This document shows, piece by piece, positions 25,462 to 35,056 of a stretch of 64,000 nt of DNA. The stretch is from Lysobacteraceae bacterium NML93-0793 (GTDB taxonomy: Bacteria > Pseudomonadota > Gammaproteobacteria > Xanthomonadales > Xanthomonadaceae). The position numbers and the translations under genes are program-made. The stretch lies in NCBI GenBank assembly GCA_002324875.1, contig NTJG01000009.1:85425-149424 (forward strand), read 5' to 3'. How positions within the stretch are numbered: the stretch's first letter is position 1; every line of letters starts with the position of its first letter. Below the pieces are notes generated by a model. The model saw nothing but the letters and a program-made list of their open reading frames with translations. It was not told the DNA's origin and ran no database searches.

Positions 25462-26307
25462 TCAGTCGCGTGCGGTCAGCCATGCGGTGACGGCATCGGG
25501 TCGCTTCATCCATGCGAAGTGATCGGCCGGCACGCCCAGCGCCGCCGTGTCCAGCGATGTGACCGCCGGTGCGGCCGTTGCAAGCTTCGACAGCAGGAAA
25601 TGCAGCGACGAGGGCGGCCCGAGCCAGTCGGCCTGCAGGCAGGCGGCGCGCACCGGGACGTCGACGCGCGCGAGATCCGCGTCAAGATCCGTATCCATCC
25701 CCGCTGCCCGGTAGCGCCCCGTGAGTCCGCTGCGGCTCCAGTCGTCGATCACGCCAGGCGCCTCGTTGCCGGCAAAGCGCAGGCGGCGGCCCGGCAATAC
25801 GCCGCGCACGCGCGACAGCCACGCCATGAAGCGATACAGCGGTGGCAGCGCATAGCGCTGCGGCGCGGGGAAGGCGGCCCAGTACGGGGCGCCGCTGGCC
25901 ACCAGCCACAGCGCCTGGGCGCTTTCGGGGCGGCGCGCGAGGTGACAGCAGGCCAGCTGGCCACCGAGGCTGTGGCCGCCGACGATGGCGCCGAGCCCGG
26001 CGGTGGCCACCTGCATCGCCTGCGCACTCGTCGCGATGTCCTCGTCGAGCAGTTCGCGATATCCCCAGTCGGTGCCGCGGCCGGCGCGCAGCGCGCTCGA
26101 ACCGATCCCGCGCCACTCGTGCAGGAACACCGCGATCCTGCGCGCGGCGAGTTGCTCGGCGAAGGGGAGGTAGTGCTTCGCAGGCACGCCCATCGCCGGC
26201 AGCCAGAGCAGGGCGCGATCGGCGGCCTCGGGAATCCGTGCGATCAGCTCGTAGCGGTGGCCGTCGCCGGTGACCAGCGCTTCGATACGCGGGGCCGACG
26301 CCGTCAC
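25462..26307 (-). CDS. Serine hydrolase, alpha/beta fold
   Basis: A 281-residue alpha/beta hydrolase with nucleophile elbow GGHSLGG (Ser113), an oxyanion-side motif LLWLPAMGVPAKHYLPFA and a likely catalytic His in VPADHFAWM near the C-terminus. It starts with GTG at 26307, which overlaps the thiD stop as GTGA, so it is translationally coupled to thiD. An in-frame ATG further upstream would run through thiD and is rejected. Substrate unknown; the family includes esterases and thioesterases. A link with thiamine salvage is suggested only by the coupling. Confidence 0.85.
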   Translation of the reverse strand: MTASAPRIEALVTGDGHRYELIARIPEAADRALLWLPAMGVPAKHYLPFAEQLAARRIAVFLHEWRGIGSSALRAGRGTDWGYRELLDEDIATSAQAMQVATAGLGAIVGGHSLGGQLACCHLARRPESAQALWLVASGAPYWAAFPAPQRYALPPLYRFMAWLSRVRGVLPGRRLRFAGNEAPGVIDDWSRSGLTGRYRAAGMDTDLDADLARVDVPVRAACLQADWLGPPSSLHFLLSKLATAAPAVTSLDTAALGVPADHFAWMKRPDAVTAWLTARD

Positions 26308-27116
26308 TGGATCCGCGCAGCGAGGTGGCCGAGCACGCTGATGTCGCTGCGTCCGGGCCGGTAGGCGGCGCGCATCGCCGCGTGCACGTAGGCGATCGCC
26401 GCCCCGCACGCCTCGGCCGCCGATGCGCCGCCTGCGATGCGCGCGGCGATCGCCGACGACAGCGTGCAGCCCGTTCCGTGCCCGTCGACCGCCAGGCGCG
26501 GCCCGCGATGCGCGAGACGCGTATCGGGATCGGCATAGCGGTCGATGACGGTGTCGCCCTCGTCCAGATGGCCGCCCTTGAGCAGGACCCCCTGCGCACC
26601 CAGCGCACGTAGCGCATCGAGCGCGGCATCGGCGGCGGCCGCATCGACGATCGCGTGCCCGAGCAGCAGTTCGGCCTCGGGAATATTCGGCGTCAGGACC
26701 GACGCCCGCCGGACCAGCCGCGTGCGCAGCGCGTCGAGCGCGTCGTCGTCGAGAAGCTTGGCGCCCGAGGTCGCAATCATCACCGGGTCCAGCACGGCGG
26801 GCACATCGGGGTGCGCATCGAGCGCATCGGCGACCGCATGCACGATGTCGGCGGTCGCGAGCATTCCGATCTTCACCGCACGGATGTCGAAATCGTCGAA
26901 GCAGGCATCGATCTGCGCCCGCAGGAAGGCGACCGGCGGCGCGTGGACGGCGGTGACGCCGCGTGTGTGCTGCGCGGTCAGCGCGGCGATGGCGGACAGA
27001 CCGTGGATGCCGTGCGCGGCGAAGGTCTTGAGGTCGGCTTGGATACCGGCGCCGCCGCCGGAATCGGAGCCGGCGATGGTCAGCACGGACGGGGGACGCG
27101 ATGAAAGTGCGCTCAT
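26304..27116 (-). CDS. thiD: Hydroxymethylpyrimidine/phosphomethylpyrimidine kinase
   Basis: Phosphorylates HMP and HMP-P to HMP-PP for thiamine synthesis in the cytoplasm. A 270-residue ribokinase-like protein with the N-terminal [43 protein letters not shown] and the anion-hole motif [15 protein letters not shown]. The ATG at 27116 is chosen because the family signature begins about 14 residues later; a longer frame upstream is not family-like. It is followed by the coupled hydrolase. No TPP riboswitch is seen upstream, where the DUF1275 gene ends only about 40 bases away. Confidence 0.95.
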   Translation of the reverse strand: MSALSSRPPSVLTIAGSDSGGGAGIQADLKTFAAHGIHGLSAIAALTAQHTRGVTAVHAPPVAFLRAQIDACFDDFDIRAVKIGMLATADIVHAVADALDAHPDVPAVLDPVMIATSGAKLLDDDALDALRTRLVRRASVLTPNIPEAELLLGHAIVDAAAADAALDALRALGAQGVLLKGGHLDEGDTVIDRYADPDTRLAHRGPRLAVDGHGTGCTLSSAIAARIAGGASAAEACGAAIAYVHAAMRAAYRPGRSDISVLGHLAARIQ

Positions 27117-27153
27117 CCGCGCATTGTGCCTGCTCGGCGCCGATCTTCGACGC

Positions 27154-27828
27154 TCAGCGGCTGCGCTCGGGCGCAACGCCTCGCCAGTGCCGGTACACGG
27201 CGTAACCGATGCCGGTGGCGCCGGTGAGCGCCGCCGGCACCAGCAGCGCGTGGTAGCGCATCTGCCCGAACAGCCACGCGCCGATCAGGCCGCCGACGAG
27301 GAAGCCGCCGATGATCAGCGCGCTCAGCGACAGCCGCCGCACCGGCAGCGGAAGACCGCGCAGCAGATGGCCGAGGCCGATGCCGAGGTCGGTGAACATG
27401 CCGCTCAGATGCGTCGTGCGCACGAGCGCACCGCTGTACGTGGTCACCATCGCGTTCTGCAGGCCGCAGGCCATGGCCGCGAGCAGCGCACCGAGAAGAT
27501 GCACCCGCTCGAAGGCGGGCACCGCGGCGGCGAGCAGTGCGGCCTCGAGCGCGAGCGCCACACCGTAGCGCCGGCCCAGGCGCAGGGTGTCGTCCTGCAG
27601 GATCAGCCCGCTGATCGTGGCGCCGGCACAGAACGCCAGCACCACCGCGGTCAGATGCGTCGCGGTGCGCCAGTCGTGCTGCACCAATGCCGCGCCGAGC
27701 AGACTGGTCGTGCCGGTCAGGTGGCTGACTGCCTGGTGCTCGAAACCGAGATAGCCGACCACGTTGACCATGCCCGCGACGCAGGCCAGCGCGACCGCGC
27801 CGATCCACACCCACGCCGGCAGCCGCAT
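27154..27828 (-). CDS. DUF1275 (YoaK-like) membrane protein
   Basis: A 224-residue inner-membrane protein with six or so hydrophobic segments. The family hallmark [21 protein letters not shown] is near the N-terminus, with [31 protein letters not shown] in the middle. The ATG at 27828 (MRLPAWVW) puts the first TM segment right at the N-terminus; the longer frame upstream is basic and unlike the family. Transport function is not established. Same strand as thiD with a 37-bp gap, so possibly cotranscribed. Confidence 0.9.
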   Translation of the reverse strand: MRLPAWVWIGAVALACVAGMVNVVGYLGFEHQAVSHLTGTTSLLGAALVQHDWRTATHLTAVVLAFCAGATISGLILQDDTLRLGRRYGVALALEAALLAAAVPAFERVHLLGALLAAMACGLQNAMVTTYSGALVRTTHLSGMFTDLGIGLGHLLRGLPLPVRRLSLSALIIGGFLVGGLIGAWLFGQMRYHALLVPAALTGATGIGYAVYRHWRGVAPERSR

Positions 27829-28032
27829 GCCCACGTCAGCGGTGCCGCTGTGGGTCGACCGCCGAACGGGTGCGCGGATAGTCCCGACGCGCGACGTGCG
27901 CCCTCGTACGTGCACCGCCCGGCGCCGTGACACGTGAGCCCGCGCAATCGCAGCGATGACGCCGCTGCGTGCGGCATCGCCTCGCTGCACATGGACCCTG
28001 CGGCCCTCCGGCCGGCCGCAGGGCCCGTTCCA

Positions 28033-29436
28033 TCACAGCACCTCGGACGCGAAATCGGCCAAGCGCGAACGCTCGCCGCGGCGCAGCGTGATGTGCGCGC
28101 TGTGCGCCCAGTGCTTGAAGCGGTCGACCGCGTAGGTGAGGCCCGACGTCGTCTCGGTGAGGTAGGGCGTGTCGATCTGCTCGACGTTGCCCAGGCACAC
28201 GATCTTGGTGCCGGGGCCCGCGCGCGTGACCAGCGTTTTCATCTGCTTGGGCGTGAGGTTCTGCGCCTCGTCGAGGATCAGGTACCGCGACAGGAAGGTG
28301 CGCCCGCGCATGAAGTTCATCGAACGGATCTTGATGCGCGAGGCCAGAAGATCGTTGGTCGCCGCGCGGCCCCAGCTGCCGCCGTCCTGGTTGTGGGTGA
28401 GCACCTCGAGATTGTCGGTCAGCGCACCCATCCACGGCGTCATCTTTTCCTCTTCGGTGCCGGGCAGGAAGCCGATGTCCTCGCCGACGCTGACCGTCGC
28501 GCGGGTCATGATGATCTCGCGGTAGCGCTGCTGGTCCATCGTCTGCGCCAGGCCCGCGGCCAGCGCCAGCAGGGTCTTGCCGGTGCCGGCGGTGCCGAGC
28601 AGGGTGACGAAATCGATCTCCGGATCCATCAAGGCGTTGAGCGCGAAATTCTGCTCGCGGTTGCGCGCCAGGATCCCCCACACCGCATGTTGGTTGTGAC
28701 GGAAGTCGTCGACGATCTGCAGCGTCGCACGGCCGTTCTCCACCCCGACCACGCGGAACTCCGACTCCTCGTCGCCGGGCAGGTAGAGGAACTGGTTGGG
28801 ATACCAGTCGTCACCCGCATCGGCCGCCAGTTCGTAGAAGGTGCGGCCGCGGTCGGTCCACGAGCGCAGATCCTTGCCGTGACGTGCCCAGAAATCCTCG
28901 GGCAGGGCAGTGGCGCCGGTGTAGAGCAGGCTGAAATCGTCGAGTGCGCGATCGTTCTCGTAGTCCTCGTTCGGAATGCCGGCAATCGCTGCCTTGATCC
29001 GGAGGTTGATGTCCTTGGACACGAACACGACCGGGTAGTCGGGCTCGCTGCGCTGCAGGTCGAGGATCGCGCCGAGGATGCGGTTGTCCGGCGCGACCGC
29101 ACCGAACGAGGTCGGATCCTCGCTCGGCGTCGTGGTCTGGAACCTCAGGTTGCCGGCACTGTGCGCGCCGCGCAGCTGCAGGCCGTTGGGCCGGGCCAGC
29201 GGCAGCCCGGACGCGATGTGATCGCTGCCCGCTGCTTCGATCAGTTCATTGATGAAACGGCTCACTTGCCGCGCGTTGCGGCTGGCCTCGCTGGTGCCCT
29301 TCTTGCCGTTGTCGAGTTCCTCGATCACCTGCATCGGCAGATAGACATCGTGCTCCTCGAACTTAAACAGCGCGGTGGGATCGTGCATCAGCACGTTGGT
29401 GTCGAGAACGTAGACGCGCTTGCCTTGGGTCATCAT
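28033..29436 (-). CDS. PhoH-family PIN/ATPase protein
   Basis: A 467-residue PhoH2-type protein: an N-terminal PIN RNase domain (YVLDTNVLMHDP at the start, acidic FVSKDINLRIKA near residue 135) fused to a PhoH ATPase (LLGTAGTGKTLLALAAG, RYLILDEAQNLTPKQMKTLVTRAG). Such proteins unwind and cleave RNA in studied relatives. The start is the first of two adjacent ATGs (29436, 29433); the longer upstream frame is Arg-rich and rejected. Transcribed alone; nearest same-strand neighbour is bcp upstream. Confidence 0.92.
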   Translation of the reverse strand: MMTQGKRVYVLDTNVLMHDPTALFKFEEHDVYLPMQVIEELDNGKKGTSEASRNARQVSRFINELIEAAGSDHIASGLPLARPNGLQLRGAHSAGNLRFQTTTPSEDPTSFGAVAPDNRILGAILDLQRSEPDYPVVFVSKDINLRIKAAIAGIPNEDYENDRALDDFSLLYTGATALPEDFWARHGKDLRSWTDRGRTFYELAADAGDDWYPNQFLYLPGDEESEFRVVGVENGRATLQIVDDFRHNQHAVWGILARNREQNFALNALMDPEIDFVTLLGTAGTGKTLLALAAGLAQTMDQQRYREIIMTRATVSVGEDIGFLPGTEEEKMTPWMGALTDNLEVLTHNQDGGSWGRAATNDLLASRIKIRSMNFMRGRTFLSRYLILDEAQNLTPKQMKTLVTRAGPGTKIVCLGNVEQIDTPYLTETTSGLTYAVDRFKHWAHSAHITLRRGERSRLADFASEVL

Positions 29437-29563
29437 CGGCGTGTCGGAAATCCGTGAGAGAGGGAAGGACGCGGCGTATCGGCGCCGCACAACACACACG
29501 CACACGCCCGCATCGCCTGACCCCGTGATGCGGGGTGGCGATGCCGGCGGGTCGGGGCGGCTG

Positions 29564-30046
29564 TCACTGGGCCGTGGCAGCCTTCAGGGCATCGAGCACG
29601 GCCTGGGCATGGCCCGGCACGCGCACCTTGCGCCATTCGGCCGCGACGCGGCCGTCGGGATCGATCAGGAACGTGCTGCGCTCGACGCCAAGCACCGTTC
29701 GACCGTACATGTTCTTTTCGCGAATCACGTCGAACGCACAGCACAGGGCCTCGTCCGCGTCGCTGACCAGCGGGAACGCGAAGCCCTGCTTGGCGCAGAA
29801 GTTGTCGTGCGATTTCACCGAGTCACGCGAGACGCCGAGGACATCGGCGCCGAGCGCGGCGAACTCCGGCAGCAGCGCGTTGAAGTCCAGGCCCTCGGTG
29901 GTGCAGCCGGGCGTGGAATCCTTCGGGTAGAAATACAGGACGAGCCAGCGTCCGGCGTAGTCGGCCAGTGTGGCCTTCGCGCCGCCCGACAGTGCCAGCG
30001 GCAACTGCAGGGTGGCTTTCGCGAGCTTCGTGCGTGTTCCGCTCAT
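29564..30046 (-). CDS. bcp: Thioredoxin-dependent peroxiredoxin (BCP/PrxQ-like)
   Basis: A 160-residue peroxiredoxin that reduces hydroperoxides. Peroxidatic Cys48 lies in YPKDSTPGCTTEGLDF. The classical resolving Cys five positions later (as in PGCTTEACDF) is replaced by Leu, but other cysteines are present (DNFCAKQ and ALCCAF), so resolution may use one of these or a 1-Cys mechanism. The C-terminal half has VLGVERSTFLIDPDGRVAAEW. The start at 30046 (MSGTRTKLAK) agrees with family length. Same strand as gcvR, 82 bp downstream. Confidence 0.9.
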   Translation of the reverse strand: MSGTRTKLAKATLQLPLALSGGAKATLADYAGRWLVLYFYPKDSTPGCTTEGLDFNALLPEFAALGADVLGVSRDSVKSHDNFCAKQGFAFPLVSDADEALCCAFDVIREKNMYGRTVLGVERSTFLIDPDGRVAAEWRKVRVPGHAQAVLDALKAATAQ

Positions 30047-30128
30047 CGTTCGAACGGGCGTTCCCTTGCGACGGTCGTGATCACAATGCGCGCGTGCTGT
30101 TGCTTTCGCAAGCACCCGCGCGCTCACC

Positions 30129-30695
30129 TCAGAACTTCATCGGATCCATGATCGCGTCGAGGTTGAGGTGATCGCAGAATTCCAGGAAATCGTCGCGCAG
30201 GGCGGCGATGTGCATGTTCGAGGGAATCCCGATCGTGATCTGCGCCGAGAACATGTCCGCGCCCGTCTGCATCGCGCGGTAGCGCGAGGAGTGCAGGCTC
30301 TCGATCGTGATGCCCTGGCGGTCGAAGAAATCCGCCAGCTGGAACAGGATGCCGGGCTTGTCGGCCGCGACCACTTCGACCACGTACGGCAGCAGATTGG
30401 ACTGCACGGGTTTCGGGCCGGTGCGGTACCAGACCAGCTTGAGGTCTTCCTCGCGCTCGAGCCGTGTGAGCATGGCCTCGAGCTTGGCGACCGCATCCCA
30501 CGGGCCGTTGGCCAGCGCGGTCACCGAGACGTCGCGGCCCACCGTGGACAGGCGGGTGTCGACGAGATTGCATCCGCTGTCGGCGATCCGGCGCGACACC
30601 GACAGCAACGGCGACGCCGGATGCGTGGTGTAGGCGTTGATCAGCAGGTAATTCTCGTTCGGCGACGGACGGGAAGCGGTATCGGTATCGGTCAA
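30129..30695 (-). CDS. gcvR: Glycine cleavage system regulator-like ACT protein
   Basis: A 188-residue protein with two ACT domains ([22 protein letters not shown] at the N-terminus and [21 protein letters not shown] in the middle), as in GcvR-type regulators of glycine metabolism. The start is taken as TTG at 30695 (reading [10 protein letters not shown]), because the family begins a few residues before the first ACT domain; the next in-frame ATG upstream (30779) would add an Arg/Pro-rich stretch. It is divergent from dapA with about 215 bp between the start codons. Direct gcv targets are not in the window. Confidence 0.85.
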   Translation of the reverse strand: MTDTDTASRPSPNENYLLINAYTTHPASPLLSVSRRIADSGCNLVDTRLSTVGRDVSVTALANGPWDAVAKLEAMLTRLEREEDLKLVWYRTGPKPVQSNLLPYVVEVVAADKPGILFQLADFFDRQGITIESLHSSRYRAMQTGADMFSAQITIGIPSNMHIAALRDDFLEFCDHLNLDAIMDPMKF

Positions 30696-30910
30696 GGCGG
30701 GGTCCGCGGCGGGAAAACGGTGCGGCAACGTGGATCGGCTGCCACTGGAGGGTGAACGGCAGCCCGACCCGGGGTGCACGCGGGGTCAGCATACTTGCCC
30801 GTACTTCACGGCCGCAAGTAACATCGGCCGGCGTTTTTCGCGTCATTCCGCCTTCCGCGCGCGCCCGACCGGCGCCGTCGTCGCCCCGTCCTTCTTCCTG
30901 GAATCCCGCC

Positions 30911-31813
30911 TTGCGTCTCTCCGGCAGCATCACCGCACTCGCGACCCCGTTCACCGTCAGTGGCGATCTCGATCGCGCGGCGTGGAAACGCCTGGTGGCC
31001 GCGCAGCTCGAGGCGGGCACCCAGGGCCTGGTGGTGGCAGGGTCGACCGGCGAGGCGGCGATGCTCGACGATGCGGAATACGACTGGCTGCTGTCGTCCG
31101 CCCTGGAGCTGGTCGCGGGACGCGTGCCGGTGCTCGCGGGCACCGGGCAGTCGTCGACCGCCCGTACGGTCGCGGCGACCCGTCGCGTTGCGGCGCTCGG
31201 TGCGGATGCGGCGCTGGTGGTGGTGGCTCCGTACGTCCGGCCCACGCAGGCCGGTCTGGTCGCGCATTTCCGCGCCGTGGCCGATGACGGCGACGTGCCG
31301 GTCGTGCTGTACAACGTGCCCGGCCGCACCGGCACCGACATGATGCCCGAGACCGTCGCCGCACTCGCGTCGCACGCGCGCATCGTCGGCATCAAGGAGG
31401 CGCACAACGGCGTGGAGCGCATGCAGGCGCTGCTTGCACTGCGCGACGACGGCTTCGCGGTCATCAGCGGCGACGATCCGACCGCGGCGCGCGCGATGCT
31501 GGCCGGCGCCGACGGCACCATCTCGGTGGTGTCCAACATCGTTCCGGCCGCGTTCCGGCATCTGTGCGATCTCGCACGCGACGGCCGCGCCGACGAGGCC
31601 AACGCCTGGGATGCGCGTCTGCAGCCGATCCATACGTTCTCCGGCATCGAACCCAATCCGATTCCGGTCAAGGCGGTGCTCGCACGGCAGGGCTACGGCC
31701 ACGGCCTGCGGCTGCCGTTGACGACACTGGCCGACGCGCATCGCGCGCAGGCCGACGATGCGGCGCGACTCGCGGCGGACCTCGAAGCGTCCTGCCGCGC
31801 CCGCGCTGCCTGA
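30911..31813 (+). CDS. dapA: 4-hydroxy-tetrahydrodipicolinate synthase
   Basis: Condenses pyruvate and aspartate semialdehyde in lysine/diaminopimelate synthesis. A 300-residue TIM-barrel protein with SITALATPF at the N-terminus, GSTGEAAML (the usual GTTGE(S/A) loop), the catalytic Tyr in YNVPGRTG and the Schiff-base Lys in VGIKEAH. The start is TTG at 30911 (reading [14 protein letters not shown]); the ATG at 30752 would add about 50 atypical residues and overlap gcvR's 5' region. It is followed 21 bp later by a BamC-like lipoprotein, the same order as in Escherichia coli. Confidence 0.95.
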   Translation: MRLSGSITALATPFTVSGDLDRAAWKRLVAAQLEAGTQGLVVAGSTGEAAMLDDAEYDWLLSSALELVAGRVPVLAGTGQSSTARTVAATRRVAALGADAALVVVAPYVRPTQAGLVAHFRAVADDGDVPVVLYNVPGRTGTDMMPETVAALASHARIVGIKEAHNGVERMQALLALRDDGFAVISGDDPTAARAMLAGADGTISVVSNIVPAAFRHLCDLARDGRADEANAWDARLQPIHTFSGIEPNPIPVKAVLARQGYGHGLRLPLTTLADAHRAQADDAARLAADLEASCRARAA

Positions 31814-31834
31814 TTTCCCAGGAGACCCGTACCG

Positions 31835-32347
31835 ATGCGTCCATCCAATTCCTTCCTTCGCCCTGTCGGCATCGCCGTGCTGGCGGTCGCCGTCGCGGGC
31901 ACCGCCGGATGCAGCTGGCTCAAGCGCGACAACGCCCTGTACGCGCAGAGCCCGGAGAGCCGTCCGCTCGAAGTGCCGCCGGACCTCGACCAGCCGCGCA
32001 CCGATGGCGCCATGGCGCTGCCGCCGGCCGCAGGTTCGGTGACGCGTTCGGGCATGGCGGCTGCGCCGGCGGCGTCGAATGTCGCGTTCACCGTGCCCGG
32101 TCAGCGGGACGAGGTGTTCACCCGGGTGGGTGAAGCGCTCGCCGGTACCGAAGGCGCGACGGTGTCGAGCCAGTCGCAGGCGCTGGGCACCTACGAGGTG
32201 GCGTACGCGGGCAGCCAGTTCCTGGTGCGTGTCAGCACGGCCCAGGGCGGCGTGGCGGTCTCGGCGGTCGATCCGCGCGGTGTCGCGGCGACCGGCGATG
32301 CGCCGGTGCGCCTGATCGCCATGCTGCAGGCGGCGCTCGCGCGCTGA
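31835..32347 (+). CDS. bamC: BamC/NlpB-like outer-membrane lipoprotein, short form
   Basis: A 170-residue lipoprotein: signal peptide with hydrophobic core and lipobox AGTAGC (Cys27), then PESRPLEVPPDLDQP, the conserved lasso-like N-terminal BamC motif, and one alpha/beta domain ending QAALAR. It is much shorter than enterobacterial BamC (about 344 residues), matching forms with a single globular domain. It would be part of or peripheral to the BAM outer-membrane assembly complex. The position directly after dapA supports the call. Confidence 0.8.
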   Translation: MRPSNSFLRPVGIAVLAVAVAGTAGCSWLKRDNALYAQSPESRPLEVPPDLDQPRTDGAMALPPAAGSVTRSGMAAAPAASNVAFTVPGQRDEVFTRVGEALAGTEGATVSSQSQALGTYEVAYAGSQFLVRVSTAQGGVAVSAVDPRGVAATGDAPVRLIAMLQAALAR

Positions 32348-32373
32348 GTGCGCGAGGCGGTGGGTGCGGAACG

Positions 32374-32400
32374 GAAACGGGCGCCAGCGGCGCCCGTTTT
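32374..32400. terminator. Bidirectional terminator between bamC and fdxA
   Basis: The arms gaaacgggcgcc (32374-32385) and ggcgcccgtttt (32389-32400) have a 3-base loop, with A and T runs on both sides. It lies between the convergent stops of bamC (32347) and fdxA (32420), so it can serve both. Confidence 0.8.
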
Positions 32401-32419
32401 CATGTGCGCGACGGGTGGG

Positions 32420-32743
32420 TCAGCGCTCGAGCAGCGGCAGCTTGTCGGGCTTGCCTTCCCAGTCCTTGGCATCGGGCGCAGGGTCCTTGCGCGTCGTGAT
32501 CACCGGCCAGGCGCGTGACAGCTCGGCATTGAGCGCAACGAAGGCCTCCTGGCCGGCGGGCACGTCGTCTCCCGGATAGATCGCATTGATCGGGCATTCG
32601 GGCTCGCACAGCGTGCAGTCGATGCACTCGTCCGGGTCGATGACCAGGAAGTTCGGGCCTTCGTGGAAGCAGTCCACCGGACAGACTTCGACGCAGTCGG
32701 TGTATTTGCACTTGATGCAGTTTTCGGTGACGACGAACGGCAT
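32420..32743 (-). CDS. fdxA: Seven-iron (3Fe-4S/4Fe-4S) ferredoxin FdxA
   Basis: A 107-residue cytoplasmic electron carrier. The N-terminal [24 protein letters not shown] and the second cluster motif [12 protein letters not shown] give the typical 3Fe-4S plus 4Fe-4S set, and the long C-terminal tail (residues 60-107) is characteristic of the Azotobacter-type FdI/FdxA family. The start at 32743 is fixed by the family's MPFVV or similar. It is convergent with bamC and lies 268 bp downstream of a tRNA gene on the same strand. Confidence 0.95.
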   Translation of the reverse strand: MPFVVTENCIKCKYTDCVEVCPVDCFHEGPNFLVIDPDECIDCTLCEPECPINAIYPGDDVPAGQEAFVALNAELSRAWPVITTRKDPAPDAKDWEGKPDKLPLLER

Positions 32744-33011
32744 GATCTGTGGGTCGGTGGCGATGCGAAGGCGGGGGAGTGTACGGCAGGCGCTTGCAGG
32801 ACTGTGCGAAGTGTTCGCATCCGCCGTCGTCGTCCAGCCCGGATCCATGCGGCCGGCACGGGTGATCGCATGCTCCGACGCCCGGATCCTGGGGTCGCGG
32901 CGATCTGGAGCGGGCGGAGTGCGCGGCGTTCGCAAGCGGGCGCGGCCGCCGCAGTCCGCTGTCCTGCAATGCAAATGGCCCATGTCTTTCGACATGGGCC
33001 ATTGCGTGATG

Positions 33012-33087
33012 TGGCGCTCCCTACGGGATTCGAACCCGTGTTTTAGCCTTGAGAGGGCCACGTCCTAGGCCTCTAGACGAAGGGAGC
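33012..33087 (-). tRNA. tRNA-Glu (anticodon CTC), CCA encoded
   Basis: On the minus strand the acceptor arms GCTCCCT and AGGGAGC pair perfectly, followed by a G discriminator and encoded CCA (33014-33012). The T arm carries GGGTTCGAATCCC and the anticodon loop is CTCTCAA between a 5-bp stem, giving anticodon CTC. The sequence from 5' to D arm (TTCGTCTAGAGGCCTAGG) is typical of bacterial tRNA-Glu. It is a classic island integration target, but no integrase lies next to it here. Confidence 0.97.
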
Positions 33088-33212
33088 AATGTCGACCGCG
33101 AGGCGGTCACCGGTTGGACGACCGGCCTGCAAACGTTCGGCGACGTGTGCAGCTTGCTAGTATATCAGGCTTGCGGGCGCCGCAACGCCGCCTTTTGGAA
33201 AATTTTCGCTTG

Positions 33213-34535
33213 ATGGACAACGCCGCATCCCTGCCCGCCGCTGACTTGCGGATCATTCCGCGCGACCAGCATTCGATCTCACGTCGCCAGATCAGCCAGA
33301 ACGCATTGCGCGTGCTCTACCGGCTGCACGAGGCCGGCCACCAGGCGTATCTGGTCGGTGGTGCGGTGCGCGATGTGCTGGTCGGTCTGGCACCGAAGGA
33401 TTTCGACGTCGCCACCGACGCCACGCCGGAGCAGGTCAAGGCGCTGTTCCGGAATTGCCGGTTGATCGGACGCCGGTTCCGCCTGGCGCACGTGGTGTTC
33501 GGGCGCGAGATCATCGAGGTCGCGACCTTCCGCGCCAACGTCGACGACGGCAGCGGCGACCGAGAGGTCCACGACGGCGGGCGCCTGTTGCGCGACAACG
33601 TCTACGGCACGGTCGAAGACGACGCGATCCGCCGCGACTTCACCGCCAATGCGCTGTATTACGCGATCGCCGATTTCTCGGTGCGCGATTACGTGGGCGG
33701 GTTCGAGGACGTCGAGAATCGCGTGCTGCGGCTGATCGGCGATCCGGACACGCGTTACCGCGAGGATCCGGTGCGCATGCTGCGCGCGGTGCGACTGGCC
33801 GCGAAGCTCGGCTTCACGATCGAGTCCGGCACCGCCGAGCCGCTTCCGCGCCTGGCCGGGCTGCTCGGCGAGGCGGCGCCGGCGCGGCTGTTCGAGGAGT
33901 GTCTGAAGATGTTCCTGGCCGGGCACGCGGTGGCCAGCTTCGAGGGGCTTGAGCGCCACGGTCTGCTGGGCGCGTTGTTCCCCGAGACCGCAGCGGCGAT
34001 CAAGAGCAATCGCAGCGGCGCACTGCGCGCGGTGGTGCTCGCCGGCCTGCGTTCCACCGACGCCCGCGTCGCCGCCGACGAGCCGGTATCGCCGGCGTTC
34101 CTGTTCGCCACGCTGCTGTGGCCGGCGTACTGCCGCGCGCTGATGAAGTTGCAGGCCGAAGGCGTGCAGCCGGTCGACGCCCAGCGCCGCGCGGCCGACC
34201 GCGTGACGCTGCACCAGCTGGCCACCGTCGCGCTGCCGCGCCGGTTTTCGCTGCCGATGCAGGAGATCTGGCTGCTGCAGTCGAGGTTCCCCCAGCGCCA
34301 GCGCAAGCGGGTGACGCGGATGCTGGCGCATCCCCGCTTCCGTGCGGCGTTCGATTTCCTGGTCCTGCGCCAGACCGCGTCCGACGAGCACACCGCCGAC
34401 GTGGCCTTCTGGCAGGAGGCCCAGAACGATCCGGACCACGCCATCGCGCTGTTCCCGGGCGACGAAGACGGCGGCGACGAAGGCCGCGCACCCCGCCGAC
34501 GTCGGCGTCGCCGGCGCACGGCGCCGGCCGGTTGA
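33213..34535 (+). CDS. pcnB: Poly(A) polymerase I
   Basis: Adds poly(A) tails to RNA 3' ends, promoting decay. A 440-residue class II nucleotidyltransferase with AYLVGGAVRDVLVG and the metal-binding KDFDVATDA (DxD), then GRRFRLAHVVF, RRDFTANALYY and REDPVRMLRAVRLAAKLGF. A basic C-terminal tail (RRRRRRRR) is typical of PcnB rather than of the CCA-adding enzyme. The start at 33213 (MDNAASL) is favoured over the upstream ATG at 33114, which would cross the promoter region. It opens the pcnB-folK-panB-panC-panD-pgi run of the Lysobacteraceae. Confidence 0.93.
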   Translation: MDNAASLPAADLRIIPRDQHSISRRQISQNALRVLYRLHEAGHQAYLVGGAVRDVLVGLAPKDFDVATDATPEQVKALFRNCRLIGRRFRLAHVVFGREIIEVATFRANVDDGSGDREVHDGGRLLRDNVYGTVEDDAIRRDFTANALYYAIADFSVRDYVGGFEDVENRVLRLIGDPDTRYREDPVRMLRAVRLAAKLGFTIESGTAEPLPRLAGLLGEAAPARLFEECLKMFLAGHAVASFEGLERHGLLGALFPETAAAIKSNRSGALRAVVLAGLRSTDARVAADEPVSPAFLFATLLWPAYCRALMKLQAEGVQPVDAQRRAADRVTLHQLATVALPRRFSLPMQEIWLLQSRFPQRQRKRVTRMLAHPRFRAAFDFLVLRQTASDEHTADVAFWQEAQNDPDHAIALFPGDEDGGDEGRAPRRRRRRRRTAPAG

Positions 34536-34563
34536 GGCACGACTGCGGCCCGGGCCAGCCGTC

Positions 34564-35052
34564 GTGAACCCGCGCGTCTTCATCGGCCTGGGCGCGAACC
34601 TGGGCGATGCGCCGACCACGCTGCGTGCAGCGGTCGATGCGCTGGCTGCGCAGCCGGACCTGGCCGACGTGCGCTGCTCCTCGCTGTACCGCACGCCGGC
34701 ATGGGGTCGGGAGGACCAGCCCGACTTCATCAATGCGGTGGCGACCTGCACGACCGTAATGGCGCCGGCGGCGCTGCTCGCGCGCCTGCTGGAGATCGAG
34801 CGCGGCTTCGGGCGCGAACGGTCGCTGGAGGCGCGCTGGGGCCCACGCACGCTGGACCTGGACCTGCTGCTGTATGGCGATCGCTCGATCGCGTCGCCCG
34901 AGCTGACCGTGCCGCATCCGTATCTGCACGCCCGTGCATTCGTACTGGTGCCGCTGCTGGAACTCGCGCCGGATGCGGTGATCCCCGGCATCGGGTCCGC
35001 GGCCGCGGCGCTCGCGCGCGTGGATCGCGGCGGCATCGAAGCGCTACGCTAG
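34564..35052 (+). CDS. folK: HPPK, 6-hydroxymethyl-dihydropterin pyrophosphokinase
   Basis: Folate pathway enzyme transferring pyrophosphate from ATP to 6-hydroxymethyl-dihydropterin. 162 residues, start GTG at 34564 ([15 protein letters not shown]). Family motifs are [40 protein letters not shown] and [18 protein letters not shown]. It lies 28 bp after pcnB and 4 bp before panB, so it is almost certainly cotranscribed with both. Confidence 0.95.
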   Translation: MNPRVFIGLGANLGDAPTTLRAAVDALAAQPDLADVRCSSLYRTPAWGREDQPDFINAVATCTTVMAPAALLARLLEIERGFGRERSLEARWGPRTLDLDLLLYGDRSIASPELTVPHPYLHARAFVLVPLLELAPDAVIPGIGSAAAALARVDRGGIEALR

Positions 35053-35056
35053 CGCG

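Noticed and set aside
27117..27160. TPP riboswitch before thiD
   Set aside because: Only about 37 bases separate thiD from the upstream DUF1275 gene; no THI-element consensus.
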